Origin: Paguma larvata
Taxonomy: Eukaryota; Chordata; Mammalia; Carnivora; Viverridae
Direction of reading: 5' to 3'
DNA length: 64,000 nucleotides
NCBI GenBank assembly: GCA_030068075.1
Contig: JAINVK010001249.1
Location: forward strand, 154,001 to 218,000
The notes under the pieces were generated by a model. The model was not told where the DNA came from, ran no database searches, and was given only the letters and a program-made list of their open reading frames with translations. This document shows, in pieces, positions 1-9,420 of this stretch; position 1 is the first letter of the stretch, and each line of letters starts with the position of its first letter. The translations under genes were made by a program, and so were the position numbers.

Positions 1-99
1 GTGGGATGCCCAACCCGGTGAGCCCCCGGGCGCCTCCCACTGCCCTCCTGCCACCTGTCTCCTAGGGCCGGCGTTAGGGTGTTATGGAGATCCTCTCAG

Positions 100-345
100 G
101 ATACCCGGGTGGCTCAGTCGGTAAAGCGTCGACTTCGGCTCGGGTCATGATCTCACGGTCTGTGATTTCGAGCCCCGCGTCGGGCTCTGTGCTAACAGCT
201 CAGAGCCTGGAGCCTGCTTCGGATTCTGTGTCTCCCTCTCTCTCTGCCCTTCCCCTGCTCATACTCTGTCTCTATGTCTCTCAAAAATAAATAAACGTAA
301 GAAAAAAATTTATAAATAAGTAAACTTTAAAAAATTAAAAAAAAA
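100..345 (+). repeat. Carnivore tRNA-Lys SINE (SINEC, felid type)
   Basis: Starts CCCGGGTGGCTCAGTCGG, has the B-box-like GTGATTTCGAGCCC, the GTGCTAACAGCTCAGAGCC body, a CT-rich segment and an AAATAAATAAA tail followed by A-rich sequence. Confidence 0.93.
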
Positions 346-599
346 CCATACGTCCGCCTGCCACAGCCATCACGAAGGAAGACCTTACCTGCAAAGTCCG
401 ACGTTCCTAAAGCGTTAAGGGTGCTTCCTGCCAAGCATAGTTTGTGCCACGTTCTTCTTTACTTCCACGTAAGCCTGCTACCCCAAGAAACGGTAATTAA
501 CTTCAGAATAACGTTCGTGCATAAAACGCCCTAAGGAAAGTTCTCAGTTTTTCTTTAAGACCCAGGAGGAGGGAGTGTGCAGGAGTCAGGAGAGGCCTG

Positions 600-800
600 C
601 GGCGCCCGGGTGGCTCAGTCGGTGAAGCGTGTGGCTCCGTTTCGGCTCGGGTCACGACCTCAGGGTTCATGAGTTCAGGCCTCACATGGGGCTTCCCGCG
701 TTCAGCACAGAGCCTTCCTGGGGTTCTCCCTCTCCCTCTCTCTGCCCCACCCTCGCTCGCTCGCTGTCTCTCTCTCAAAATAAATAAACATTTTAAAAAC
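600..800 (+). repeat. Carnivore SINE (SINEC), diverged
   Basis: GCGCCCGGGTGGCTCAGTCG head, TCATGAGTTCAGGCCTCAC box B region, CT-rich segment and AAATAAATAAACATTTTAAA tail. Many CpG-context changes. Confidence 0.88.
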
Positions 801-1229
801 GAGTCACGTGAGGCTCGACCCGTGGACAGGCGGCCAGGTCTTGAGCTGTGCACGTGAGCCCAGGACTCTGCCGTCCAGAGTCCCTCCGGCAGGTCCTACG
901 TGCGACCTGGTTCTAGCCGGGAGCAGATCCCACCCGGGAGCAGGCCCAGCAGGCGTCCCTTCCCTCCCTGGGGGAGTGGTTCAGCCGTGACTGGGCACGT
1001 GGCTGGGCCCACAGCCTTGGTATTGAGTGAAGGGTTCTACGTGTCCATCCCGCCCTGGTTTTGCCCCACGCGCGCCCCACCCTTCCCTCCATCCCTCCCC
1101 ACACACCCCTGCGCTGCGGGGCTCGCCCTGGCCGATCCGGCCTCTCTGGTCACCCTGCAGGCCTCTCCGTGGCTGTCACCGAGAGCCTCCCCCAGGCTTG
1201 TGATTCCCGCAGCTGCCCTGACAGAGACC

Positions 1230-1565
1230 ACCGAGCTGCCCAAGACCACGGGAGTCGGTCCTCCCAGCTCCCGAGGCCAGAAGTCTGAGACCCAGGCGGG
1301 GCAGGAGCACACCTCCCGAGGCTCCGGGAGACGGTCCTTCCTCCTCTTCCAGCTTCTGGGGCTCCAGTGTCCCTGGGCTCGTGGCCACGTCCTCCCCATC
1401 TGTGTGAGCCCGCGTCTTCACGTGGCTTCTCCTCTGTGTCTGTGTCTCTGTTGTCTCTCTTACAAGGACCCTGGTCGCTCCTTCCAGCGCCACCCTGGTC
1501 CGGATGAGCTCACCTAGACGACAGACTTAATCACCTGTGCGAACACCCTATTCCCAAATAAGGCC
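1230..1565 (-). repeat. MLT1-type LTR remnant (ERVL-MaLR)
   Basis: Complement of the MaLR segment that runs from the Y-rich 'CAAATAAGG' end through 'GTCCTTATAAG', 'GTGAAGACG' and 'CTGGAAGAGG' to 'TGGATCTCAGACTTC'. Here it reads TCTTCACGTGGCTTCTCC, TCTTACAAGGACC, CCCAAATAAGG in + orientation. Confidence 0.7.
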
Positions 1566-1989
1566 CCCTCCCAAGGCGCTCCCCGCCCCTCACGGCTTGG
1601 GGACACTGCGTGCAGGTGTCGCGGACGGGCGCTCGCGTGCCCTCGGGCGGGGACCACCCGACGGGCAGACCCTAACTCAGGCCCTTCCGGAAGCCGCGGC
1701 AGACCCGGCGGACGAGCGAGCGCTTTCTCGTCTGCCCCGCGCGTGTGCGGGCGCTCGCTCTCCGCGTGCTTCCGCACCGGGCGTCCCGCGGTTTTACTGC
1801 GGCCACTGCGTGTGACTCAGGGTTGTGTTCGCGCTGTTATCTGTGGTTCCACTGCCTGCTCTCCGCCTTCGCGGAGCCTCAGTCCAGTCTCGTCTCCGCT
1901 TTCAAACGTGTGGAGTTGGAAGGGCTCTTTGTGTAACACCTGCGCGCACGGCCTTCGGAACGTAGGTGTTTGCAGGGAGCGAGGTGCAG

Positions 1990-2235
1990 GTGCTCGGTGA
2001 GGACGTGGGGGCGGGGCTCCGGGGGGTGGGGAGGGGCTCCACAGAGGTGGGGGCAGGGCGCCCAAGAGGAGGTGGGGGCGGGGCTCCACAGAGGCGGGGC
2101 AGGGTGCCTATGAGGAGATGGGGGTGATGGGGGCGGTGGGGGCGGAGCTCCACGGAGGTGGGGGCGGGGCGCCCGTGAGGTGGTGGGGGCGGCGCTCCTT
2201 GGGGCTGTGGGCGGGGCTCCACAGAGGCGGGCCAC
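1990..2235. repeat. GC-rich minisatellite
   Basis: Repeats of about 35 bases built on GTGGGGGCGGGGCTCCACAG. No gene. Confidence 0.8.
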
Positions 2236-3194
2236 CGTTCCCGAGACTCCCGGACGGCACCCGCAGGCCCTGGTGCTGCCCAGGCTGACGCCCCGGCCCG
2301 GATGCGTGTCGGACCGTGTGACTGGGTGCCTGGGCTTCCTCCGCGTCCGGAGAAGCTGGCGTGCGCGTGCATTCTGGGAGCTCGTCCCCTGCGGCTCGCA
2401 CGTCGTCGTGCGCACGTCGTCGTCGGCAGGGGGTCCGCCCACCTCACTGCCCTTGCGGGGTGCTGCTGCAGGAGCGGCTCCCCGGCGCGCGGGGACCTGG
2501 TGCCGGCCCGGGAACCTTCCGTGGCTTAGCTCTTCAGCAGGCGGTGCCGGCCCGCGGAGGACGCCCAGAGCTCTCGTCCCCTGCGGAGACCCCCACTCGG
2601 CTCCCCGCCGCGGCCAGGGTGTTAGCAACACCTGTGTCCCTGCAGAGCCACGTCCTGTCGTGCAGACGCCGGGTGCAGGCCACGTCCGGGGAAGCTCCCC
2701 TGTGTCGCCTGCCCAGCTGTCCTGCCTTTTTGCTCCGCTCTGCGGAGGCCCCACAGCTTGTCCCTCCGTGACTTCCCAGTGCCCAGCCGTCACCATCAAC
2801 TGTGCTGGGGACACGTGCAAACACGTCTTCATGTGGACACAGGTTTGCTTCCGTTTCTCTCGGGGACGCCTAACGTGGACATCCGGGGTTCGTGGTGGGT
2901 GTCCACCTGACGTTGGAACAGACTGACGCTTTTTCAAAGCGGCGCTTCTGTTCCCGCGAGGGTGCGAGGCTCTGGCTCCTGCACTGGCTCAGCGGCCCTG
3001 GTAACCCGCGTTCCGGGAACGGCTGTTGTGTCTCACTGCTTGGTTGTCGGGGTGGGTGTGTTCAGGAGGCTGTGCGCCCTGCCTGGAGCCTGGCACGGTG
3101 TGGAACCACCACCCTGAGGTCAAAACCTGAGCTGAGAGCCGGAGGCAGGCACGCCAACCCCCCCCCCCCCGGGGCCACCCAGGCGCCTCCCCGT

Positions 3195-3368
3195 GGCTTT
3201 CGTTCTGTTGTTTGTTTTGAGCGAGAGCGAGCGCGCGCAGTAGCCAGAGACGGACACAGTGAAAGAAAGTCCTGAGCAGGCTCGAGGTCCAGTGCAGGGC
3301 GCGGCGTTGTGATCCTCCCACAGCCCCCGAGGTCGTGACCCGAGTAGAAATCAAGAGTCAGACACTTG
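3195..3368 (-). repeat. Diverged carnivore SINE, reverse orientation
   Basis: Ends with TGACCCGAGTAGAAATCAAG, AGTCAGACACTT, the reverse complement of a SINE head. Directly abuts the next SINE. Confidence 0.55.
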
Positions 3369-3598
3369 GGCCGCCTGGGGGGCTCAGTCGGTTCAGCGGC
3401 CGACTTTGGCTCAGGTCATGATCTCACGGTCTGTGAGTTCGAGCCTTGCGTCGGGCTCTGTGCTGACGGCTCGGAGCCTGGAGCCTGCTTCCGATTCTGT
3501 GTCTCCCTCTCTCTCCGCCCTTTCCTTGTTCACGCTTTGTTTCTATGTCTCTCAAAAATAAATAAACGTTAAAAAAAAGAAATCTTAAAAAAAAAAGA
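3369..3598 (+). repeat. Carnivore SINE (SINEC, felid type)
   Basis: Full-length element from GGGGGGCTCAGTCGGTTC to the AAATAAATAAACG tail, with the intact GTGAGTTCGAGCC box B. Confidence 0.95.
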
Positions 3599-3660
3599 CA
3601 CTTAACTGATTGAGCCCCCAGGATGCCCACCGTGGTTTTCATCCGTGCTGCCTAAAAAGT

Positions 3661-3872
3661 AGGGGCGCCTGGGTGGCTCAGCTGATTGAGCATCTGACTT
3701 TGGCTCAGGTCATGATCTCATAGCTCGTGGGTTTGAGCCACGTGTCGGGCTCCGTGCTAACAGCTCAGAGCCTGGACCTGCTTCGGATTCTGTATCTCCC
3801 TCTCCCTCTCTGTGCCCCTCCCCTGCTCATATTCTGTCTCTCAAAAATAAATAAACATTTGAAAAAAAAAAA
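3661..3872 (+). repeat. Carnivore SINE (SINEC, felid type)
   Basis: GGGGCGCCTGGGTGGCTCAG head to AAATAAATAAACATTTG tail with poly(A). Only about 60 bases separate it from the preceding element. Confidence 0.95.
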
Positions 3873-4267
3873 ACAACTAAGGGTGTTGACCGTCTCCCTG
3901 TGGGCCTTTTTCTTCTTGGCCTGAGTATCTTCCGTGAAGTGTTGATTCCGGTCCTTTACCTGTTTTCCCTTCGTTACGTTATCGGTCGTGTTGCCGACTT
4001 GTCCGCGTTCTCCGTGTGCTCTGCACAGCTTCGGTGAGAGACACGGGATTGGTGGAACCTGCGGCCCCGCGACCTCCTTTCTGTTCGTGCAGGTGTGTTT
4101 TGAAGCAGAAGAGTTTTTAACGTTGGTGAAGTTCTATGTATTGATTATTTTATTTTTGTCCCCGAGAGAGCGTATCATAACTTAACCCGTCTTTGCGAGA
4201 CTCGAGGTCAAAAAGATTTGTCTCGTTTGTGTTGGAAGTTTTATAAATTTTGCTCTTGTTTTTATTT

Positions 4268-4345
4268 TTTACTGTTTGCTTATTTATTTTGAGACGGCGA
4301 GCGTGTAAGCAGGGGAGGGGCCGAGCGCGAGCGTCCCGAGCAGGG
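4268..4345 (-). repeat. Truncated SINE 3' end, reverse orientation
   Basis: TTATTTATTTTGAGACGG, AGCAGGGGAGGGGC resembles a reversed SINE tail and CT-rich segment. The remainder is missing. Confidence 0.4.
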
Positions 4346-4778
4346 GTGTCCCAGGGAAGGGAAAGGCAGGGCGCCCCCGTGCGCTGTGCGGCAGTGACGT
4401 GTGGCCGCCACACGAGCCCAGAGCACAGGGTGGGACGTGAAGTCTGCCTCCTCGTGGCTCCCGTCACCGGGGGATGTGGGGTCGGCAGGGGAGGGCGTGC
4501 CCGTTTGTCCCAGCTACACAGGGAGTGTCTCTCCCGAAGGTGTGCAGGGGAAGAGGGAGGCAGAGCGGAGTCAGCAGGTGCGGCCGTGGGTGGCCGGAAC
4601 CGCAGGGACCTCAAGGGGGCTGAGGCGGCGCGGCCCCTGTCGCTCTGATCTGTGTCTCCTCCTGGGTCTGGTCGTCCTGGGGGCGTGGTGCTGGGTCTGG
4701 GTGTGGCTGGAACTGCTGAAGCCCTGCCCTGCGGCCTCACACGCCTCTCCCAGGGCACCCTGCCCGTGTTCTTCTCAC

Positions 4779-5665
4779 CTGGTGGTTTGCACACGGTGCC
4801 GTGGTCTCTCCAGGGACCTGGTGGTTTGCACACGGTGCCGTGGTCTCTCCGGGGAGCTGGTGGTTTGCACACGGTGCCGTGGTCTCTCTGGGGACCTGGC
4901 GGTTTGCACACAGTGCCGTGGTCTCTCCGGGGAGCTGGTGGTTTGCACACGGTGCCGTGGTCTCTCTGGGGACCTCACGGTTTGCACACGATACTGTGGA
5001 TGATCCGGGGACCTGGTGGTTTGCACACGGTGCCGTGGTCTGTCTGGGGACCTGGTGGTTTGCACACGGTACTGTGGATTCTCCGGGGACCTGGTGGTTT
5101 GCACATGGTGCCGTGGTCTCTCCGGGGACCTGGTGGTTTGCACACGGTGCCGTGGTCTGTCTGGGGACCTGGTGGTTTGCACACGGTGCCCTGGTGGTTT
5201 GCACACGGTGCCCTGGTGGTTTGCACACGGTGCCCTGGTGGTTTGCACACGGTGCCCTGGTCTCCGGGGACCTGGCGGTTTGCACACGGTGCCGTGGTGT
5301 CTCTGGGGACCTGGTGGTTTGCACACAGTGCCGTGGTCTCTTTGGGGACCTGGCGGTTTGCACACGGTGCCGTGGTGTCTCTGGGGACCTGGTGGTTTGC
5401 ACACAGTGCCATGGTCTCTTTGGGGACCTGGCGGTTTGCACACGGTGCCGTGGTCTCTCTGGGGACCTGGTGGTTTGCACACGGTACTGTGGGTTCTCTG
5501 GGGACCTGGCGGTTTGCACACGGTGCCGTGGTGTCTCTGGGGACCTGACGGTTTGCACATGGTACTGTGGATTCTCCGGGGACCTGGCGGTTTGCACACA
5601 GTGCCGTGGTCTCTCTGGGGACCTGGCGGTTTGCACACGGTGCGGTGGACTCTCTGGGGACCTCA
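4779..5665. repeat. 39-bp minisatellite, about 22 copies
   Basis: Unit of 39 bases built on ACCTGGTGGTTTGCACACGG followed by TGCCGTGGTCTCTCTGGGG. Between about 5170 and 5265 it switches to a 22-base short form (TGGTGGTTTGCACACGGTGC plus CC). Because 39 is a multiple of three, several frames stay open on both strands, producing spurious ORFs of nearly 300 codons. Confidence 0.97.
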
Positions 5666-6029
5666 GAGCACTCAGATCTGTAGTCCTAGGGGACTTTCAG
5701 GAAGTGGGACGCCGGGTGCCCACTTTCAGGGCAGCGTGGGGGGGGGCGCAGAAGAGGAACGAGCGAGAGGGGACTCACCTCCCAGCAGGAGTGTGAACCA
5801 GGAGTGGGGCAGGGGCGATTGGGGAGACGGTCTAGGAGTGTGAGCCCCCTGTGGCCCTGATGGCGTGACCCGCTACCCAGGGCACAAGTAGGGAGGCCGT
5901 GGAGGGGCAGCGCTGGTGGGGTGAGGCGGGGCGGGGGTGGGGGCAAGAGATCCAGGGCGAAACCCTGCCCAGCTCGGTGCTGTGATGGCTGAGTGACGTC
6001 CTCGTCACCGTGTGTAAACCCAGCGATGC

Positions 6030-6145
6030 CGTGTGGAGCACAGGGCGGGGAGCACGGATGGGGAGACGGGACGGGGAGCACGGACAGGTAGATGGGACGC
6101 GGAGACGGGACGGGGGGGGGGGTGGAGCACAGACGGGGAGCACCA
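6030..6145. repeat. Short G-rich tandem repeat
   Basis: Imperfect copies of GGGGAGCACGGA and GGGGAGACGGGAC. Confidence 0.7.
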
Positions 6146-6589
6146 GCATGAGCCAGCCCGCCCCGGGGGGGCCCACTCAGTAACACCGCAGCGACGTCAT
6201 CAGCCCACCTCTTGTGACAGACGTACTGCAGGTAGGGCGTGTCCAGGGTCCTGGGGACGGGGCGGTTGGGGACTTGGGGCCGTCCCGGGGACTCTGCATT
6301 CTCTGCTCCCTGTTTCCCCAAGCCTGAAGCTGCGCTGAGGAGCATGGAGCCATCGAGGAGGGGGAAGGGGGAGGTGGTGCCCGTGCGCCCGGTCAGAGCC
6401 GCGAGACCAGGCCGTTCCTCGGACGTCTCTGTCCCAGCGCAGGACGACGGGCTGCGACCCCGCCGGGAGCTCCCGTGGCGGCGTCCGCGGGGTCCTGCAC
6501 TGGGTCAGGGGCCGAGCGGTCGACGGGCTGCGGGGAAGGGCCTGCCCAGCCCCAGGTGGGCCCGGCGCAGAGAGGGGCGTGTCCGGGAC

Positions 6590-6840
6590 CCGACAGTGTG
6601 GCCTCGGCGTGCTCGGGGCCGCGCGTGTCCCTGACCGTGCCCGTGTCCTTGTGCTCGAGGCCGCGCGTGTCCCTGACCGTGCCCGTGTCCTTGTGCTCGA
6701 GGCCATGCGTGTCCCCGACTGTCCCCGCGGCCTCGGCATGTTTGGGGCCGCATGCATGTCCCTGACTGTCCCCACGTCTTGGGACCCGACGCCCCCCCCC
6801 CCCGTGTGCTCGGGGCCGCGCGTGTCCCTGACAGTTCTCG
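6590..6840. repeat. Minisatellite, about 47-bp unit
   Basis: Copies of CTCGGGGCCGCGCGTGTCCC followed by TGACCGTGCCCGTGTCCTTG; about five imperfect units, two of them identical in tandem. Confidence 0.85.
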
Positions 6841-7164
6841 TGGAAATGAGCGGCGAGTGTGCTATGCTCTGTGCTCCACGGGGACTGTGTGTGGCAGGGG
6901 GGAGACACCGGTCACCTCGAGGAGGGGGAGGCAGAGGTGATCGTGGGGAGGAGAGTCCCCTCGTCCCGTGTGCTGAGGTGGACGGGACTGGGGACGGGGC
7001 AGGCCCCTCGGATGCCCTCAGGTCCGGAAGAACTCGTCCGGGTGACCACCGGGGGCCTCGGGGTGAGAGATTCCACACAGAGTCTCAGGCCGTGGGCCAC
7101 GGGGAGCAGCTGGTGACCCGCACGCCTCCTCGCAGAAATAGGGCCAGCTCATGGGTGTCCGGGC

Positions 7165-7695
7165 TTCCCCCGTGGGCCCCGTGTGACTCTCCAGGGGTCC
7201 CCGCCGTGGGCCCCGTGTAGGTATCCGTGGGCCACGTGTGGGTGTCCGGGGTCCCCGCTGTGGGCCCTGTGTGGCTCTCGGTGGGTCTCCACCGTGGTCC
7301 CCGTGTTGGTGTCTGAGGTCCCTGCTGTGGGCCCCGTGTTGGTGTCCAGGGCCCCTGTGTTGGTGTCTGGGGTCCCCGCCGTGGGCCCCATGTGGGTGTC
7401 CGGGGTCCCCGCGTGGGTGTCCGGGGTCCCCGCCTTGGGCTCCGTGTGGCTGTCCGGGGTCCCCGCTGTGGGCTCTGTGTGGCTGTCTGCTCTGTGTGGC
7501 TGTCTGGGGTCCCCGCCATGGGCCCCGTGTGGCTGTCCGGGGTCCCCGCTGTGGGCCCCGTGTGGCTCTCTGGGGGTCCCTGCCATGGGCCCCGTGTGGG
7601 TGTCCAGAGTCCCCGCCGTGGGCCCCGTGTGGCTGTCCGGGGTCCCCGCCGTGGGCCCCGTGTGGCTGTCCGGGGTCCCCGCCGTGGGCCTGTCT
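7165..7695. repeat. Minisatellite, about 36-bp unit, roughly 14 copies
   Basis: Copies of GTGGCTGTCCGGGGTCCCCG followed by CCGTGGGCCCC. Open frames through it on both strands are by-products of the unit length. Confidence 0.95.
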
Positions 7696-8278
7696 CCCGC
7701 CGTCCGTACCCACAGCACCACCTCCCTCTCTGTCGCAGGGCCGCCTCCAGGTCAGGTTCTGGGGCCGAGCGGGAGGACCTCAGAGCCCGCCGTGTGCGTG
7801 GCCCCGTTCACATTGTCCGGGGTGGTCGGTCCACGTCAGGACTGACGGCTGGGCGGGAACCTCCTGCCGCGTGTGCGGTCACGTCCGTGTCCCGTCCGGG
7901 GCGTTCACCCCCAGCCATCGCGGCTCCGCAGGCAGGGCCTCTCCCACGCCGCGTCCCGGCTGCACACGATGCAGCAGCGTGGTCAGCTCCCATGGCCCCC
8001 TTCCCCTGTGGGGCCGCTCACTGCAGGACGGTCCCGGGACCCCGTGCGCCACGTGGGGAGGCCCCGTCCACAGCGTCCGCACAGCCTGGCGCTCCCGTCG
8101 CGTACGCGGTGTTCTGCGAGGCCTTCGTTGTCTGGGGGACGGTCCGTTAGTTTCTACCCCCGCTATTTCCACGTTTGGAGGCCATGCCACATTACGCACT
8201 TGTTACTGTCCCGCCCGTGACGTTGTCCTGGGCTGCGTTACGTTCCGCGTCCCGTGCGGTACGTTCCCGTGTGTGTTC

Positions 8279-8500
8279 GGGGCGCCTGGGCGCTCGGGTC
8301 ATGGTCTCACGGTGCGGGTTCGAGTCCTGCGTCGGGCTCCGTGCTGACGGCTCAGAGCCTGGAGCTGCTTCGGATTCTGTGTCTCCCTCTCTCTGCCCCT
8401 CCCCTGAGTGTGCACTCGCTGGCGAGTCCGCCTCTCCCCTGCCCCCCCCCCACACTCTCTCACACTCTCTCTGTCAAAATAAACTTCAGAAAACCTTTGA
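8279..8500 (+). repeat. Carnivore SINE with internal deletion
   Basis: GGGGCGCCTGGGCGCTCGGG head lacks the usual TCAGTCGGTTGAGC stretch, then continues GTCATGGTCTCACGG, GGGCTCCGTGCTGACGG and a CT-rich tail ending in AAAATAAAC. Confidence 0.85.
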
Positions 8501-8559
8501 AAAAGTTTCGCCGTCCTACACAATCCGTGTTACGTCCTGCGGGATTTACCTCGCGGAGG

Positions 8560-9420
8560 GCGGCGGGGAAGTGTGACATCCTGGGCGCTTCCCTTCCCCA
8601 TTCGCGAGAAGGCAGCGCCCGGGACCCTCCCCCTGAGTTTCCTCAGCTGGGGGGAGGCAGACCCGGGCGTGGGCACGATGTCACTGTCACCTTCACCAAG
8701 GCCTGCCGCCGTGGCTGCATCACGGCTCCAGCTCGGCTCCCGGGACCAGCAGGGCTCCAGTCGGACGGGAGCTGCCCCGCCCGCCCTCCTTCCCCGCCTC
8801 CGCTCGCCAGCAGGCGCTCCCCGTCCCTGCGGCTCTGCCCCGGGGCTCTGTGCACCCACCGCTCCGGGAACGCCCGGTCTCCGCTTCCCGACCTGTCAAG
8901 GCTGCTCGCTGGCCTCTCAGCAGGCAGCTCCCGGCCGCCGCGGTCACGGTCGCCAGCGGCCCGCGGGGAGGAGCGCCTCGGCCCCCCTCCCTCCCCTCCC
9001 CTCCCCTCCTCCCCTCCTCCCCTCCCCTCCCCGGGCCATGTGCCCTTCGCAGCCTGTGGAATGCGCCCGGCCCAGGCCCGGCCCCCAGAGCGCCGGCCGG
9101 CCACGCATGGAGCGCGCCGAGCCCGGCCGCCCAGACTGTCCCGCCGCCGGCCGCAGCCGCCACCCCAAGCCCACCGGCCCCGGCCCGGCCCAGCCCCGCG
9201 AGCGCGAGCGCGGCGTGCGGCCCGGCCCCCGGCGGCCCATGCGGGCCGACATGCGGGTCCGCGAGCTGTCCCTGCGCGGGGACCCCGACCTGCGGCAGGA
9301 GCTGGCGGCGCTGGCCCGCGGCTGCGACTTCGTGCTGCCCTCCCGCTTCAAGAAGAGGCTGAAGGCCTTCCAGCAGGTGCAGGCGGCGGGCGGGTGGGTG
9401 CTCTGGTCCCCGCGGACCCG
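8560..9420 (+). promoter_or_regulatory. PPP2R3B: CpG island / promoter region of PPP2R3B
   Basis: The stretch is dense in CpG and GC boxes, with a pyrimidine run (CCCTCC repeats, about 8985-9032) just upstream of the first exon and no TATA box. It spans the PR72-type first exon, so it is the likely promoter of that isoform. The rest of the window is also CpG-rich, so the island edges are approximate. Confidence 0.6.
9251..9376 (+). CDS. PPP2R3B: PPP2R3B coding exon 1 (PR72-type first exon)
   Basis: The exon encodes 42 residues containing [19 protein letters not shown] and [14 protein letters not shown], which match the short first exon of the PR72 isoform of the paralogue PPP2R3A. The ATG at 9251 (G at -3) gives exactly the PR72 register. 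In-frame ATGs at 9239, 9107 and 9038 could extend the protein with low-complexity, proline- and arginine-rich sequence. The donor is CAG|GTGCAG at 9377, phase 0. The exon sits inside a CpG island. Confidence 0.85.

Larger units (their letters stand above)
1..8560. other. Upstream flank of PPP2R3B: no gene recognised
   Basis: GC-rich, repeat-dense sequence holding five or six SINEs or SINE fragments, one MLT1-type LTR remnant and three large tandem arrays. No exon with family similarity was found on either strand, including the usual human N-terminal exon of PPP2R3B, which may lie further left. Confidence 0.6.

Noticed and set aside
100..180. tRNA-like A and B boxes in several places
   Set aside because: They belong to tRNA-Lys-derived SINEs; no intact cloverleaf gene.
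4652..5843. Long overlapping ORFs of 270-330 codons on both strands
   Set aside because: They run through the 39-bp minisatellite; the unit length divides by three so all lack stops. No family similarity.
7085..7720. His/Gly/Pro-rich ORFs in three - strand frames
   Set aside because: Same artefact: a 36-bp unit with no stop codons.
9038..9250. Upstream in-frame ATGs (9038, 9107, 9239) extending PPP2R3B
   Set aside because: The added residues are low-complexity and unlike the PR72 N-terminus, which starts in register at 9251; kept only as an alternative.
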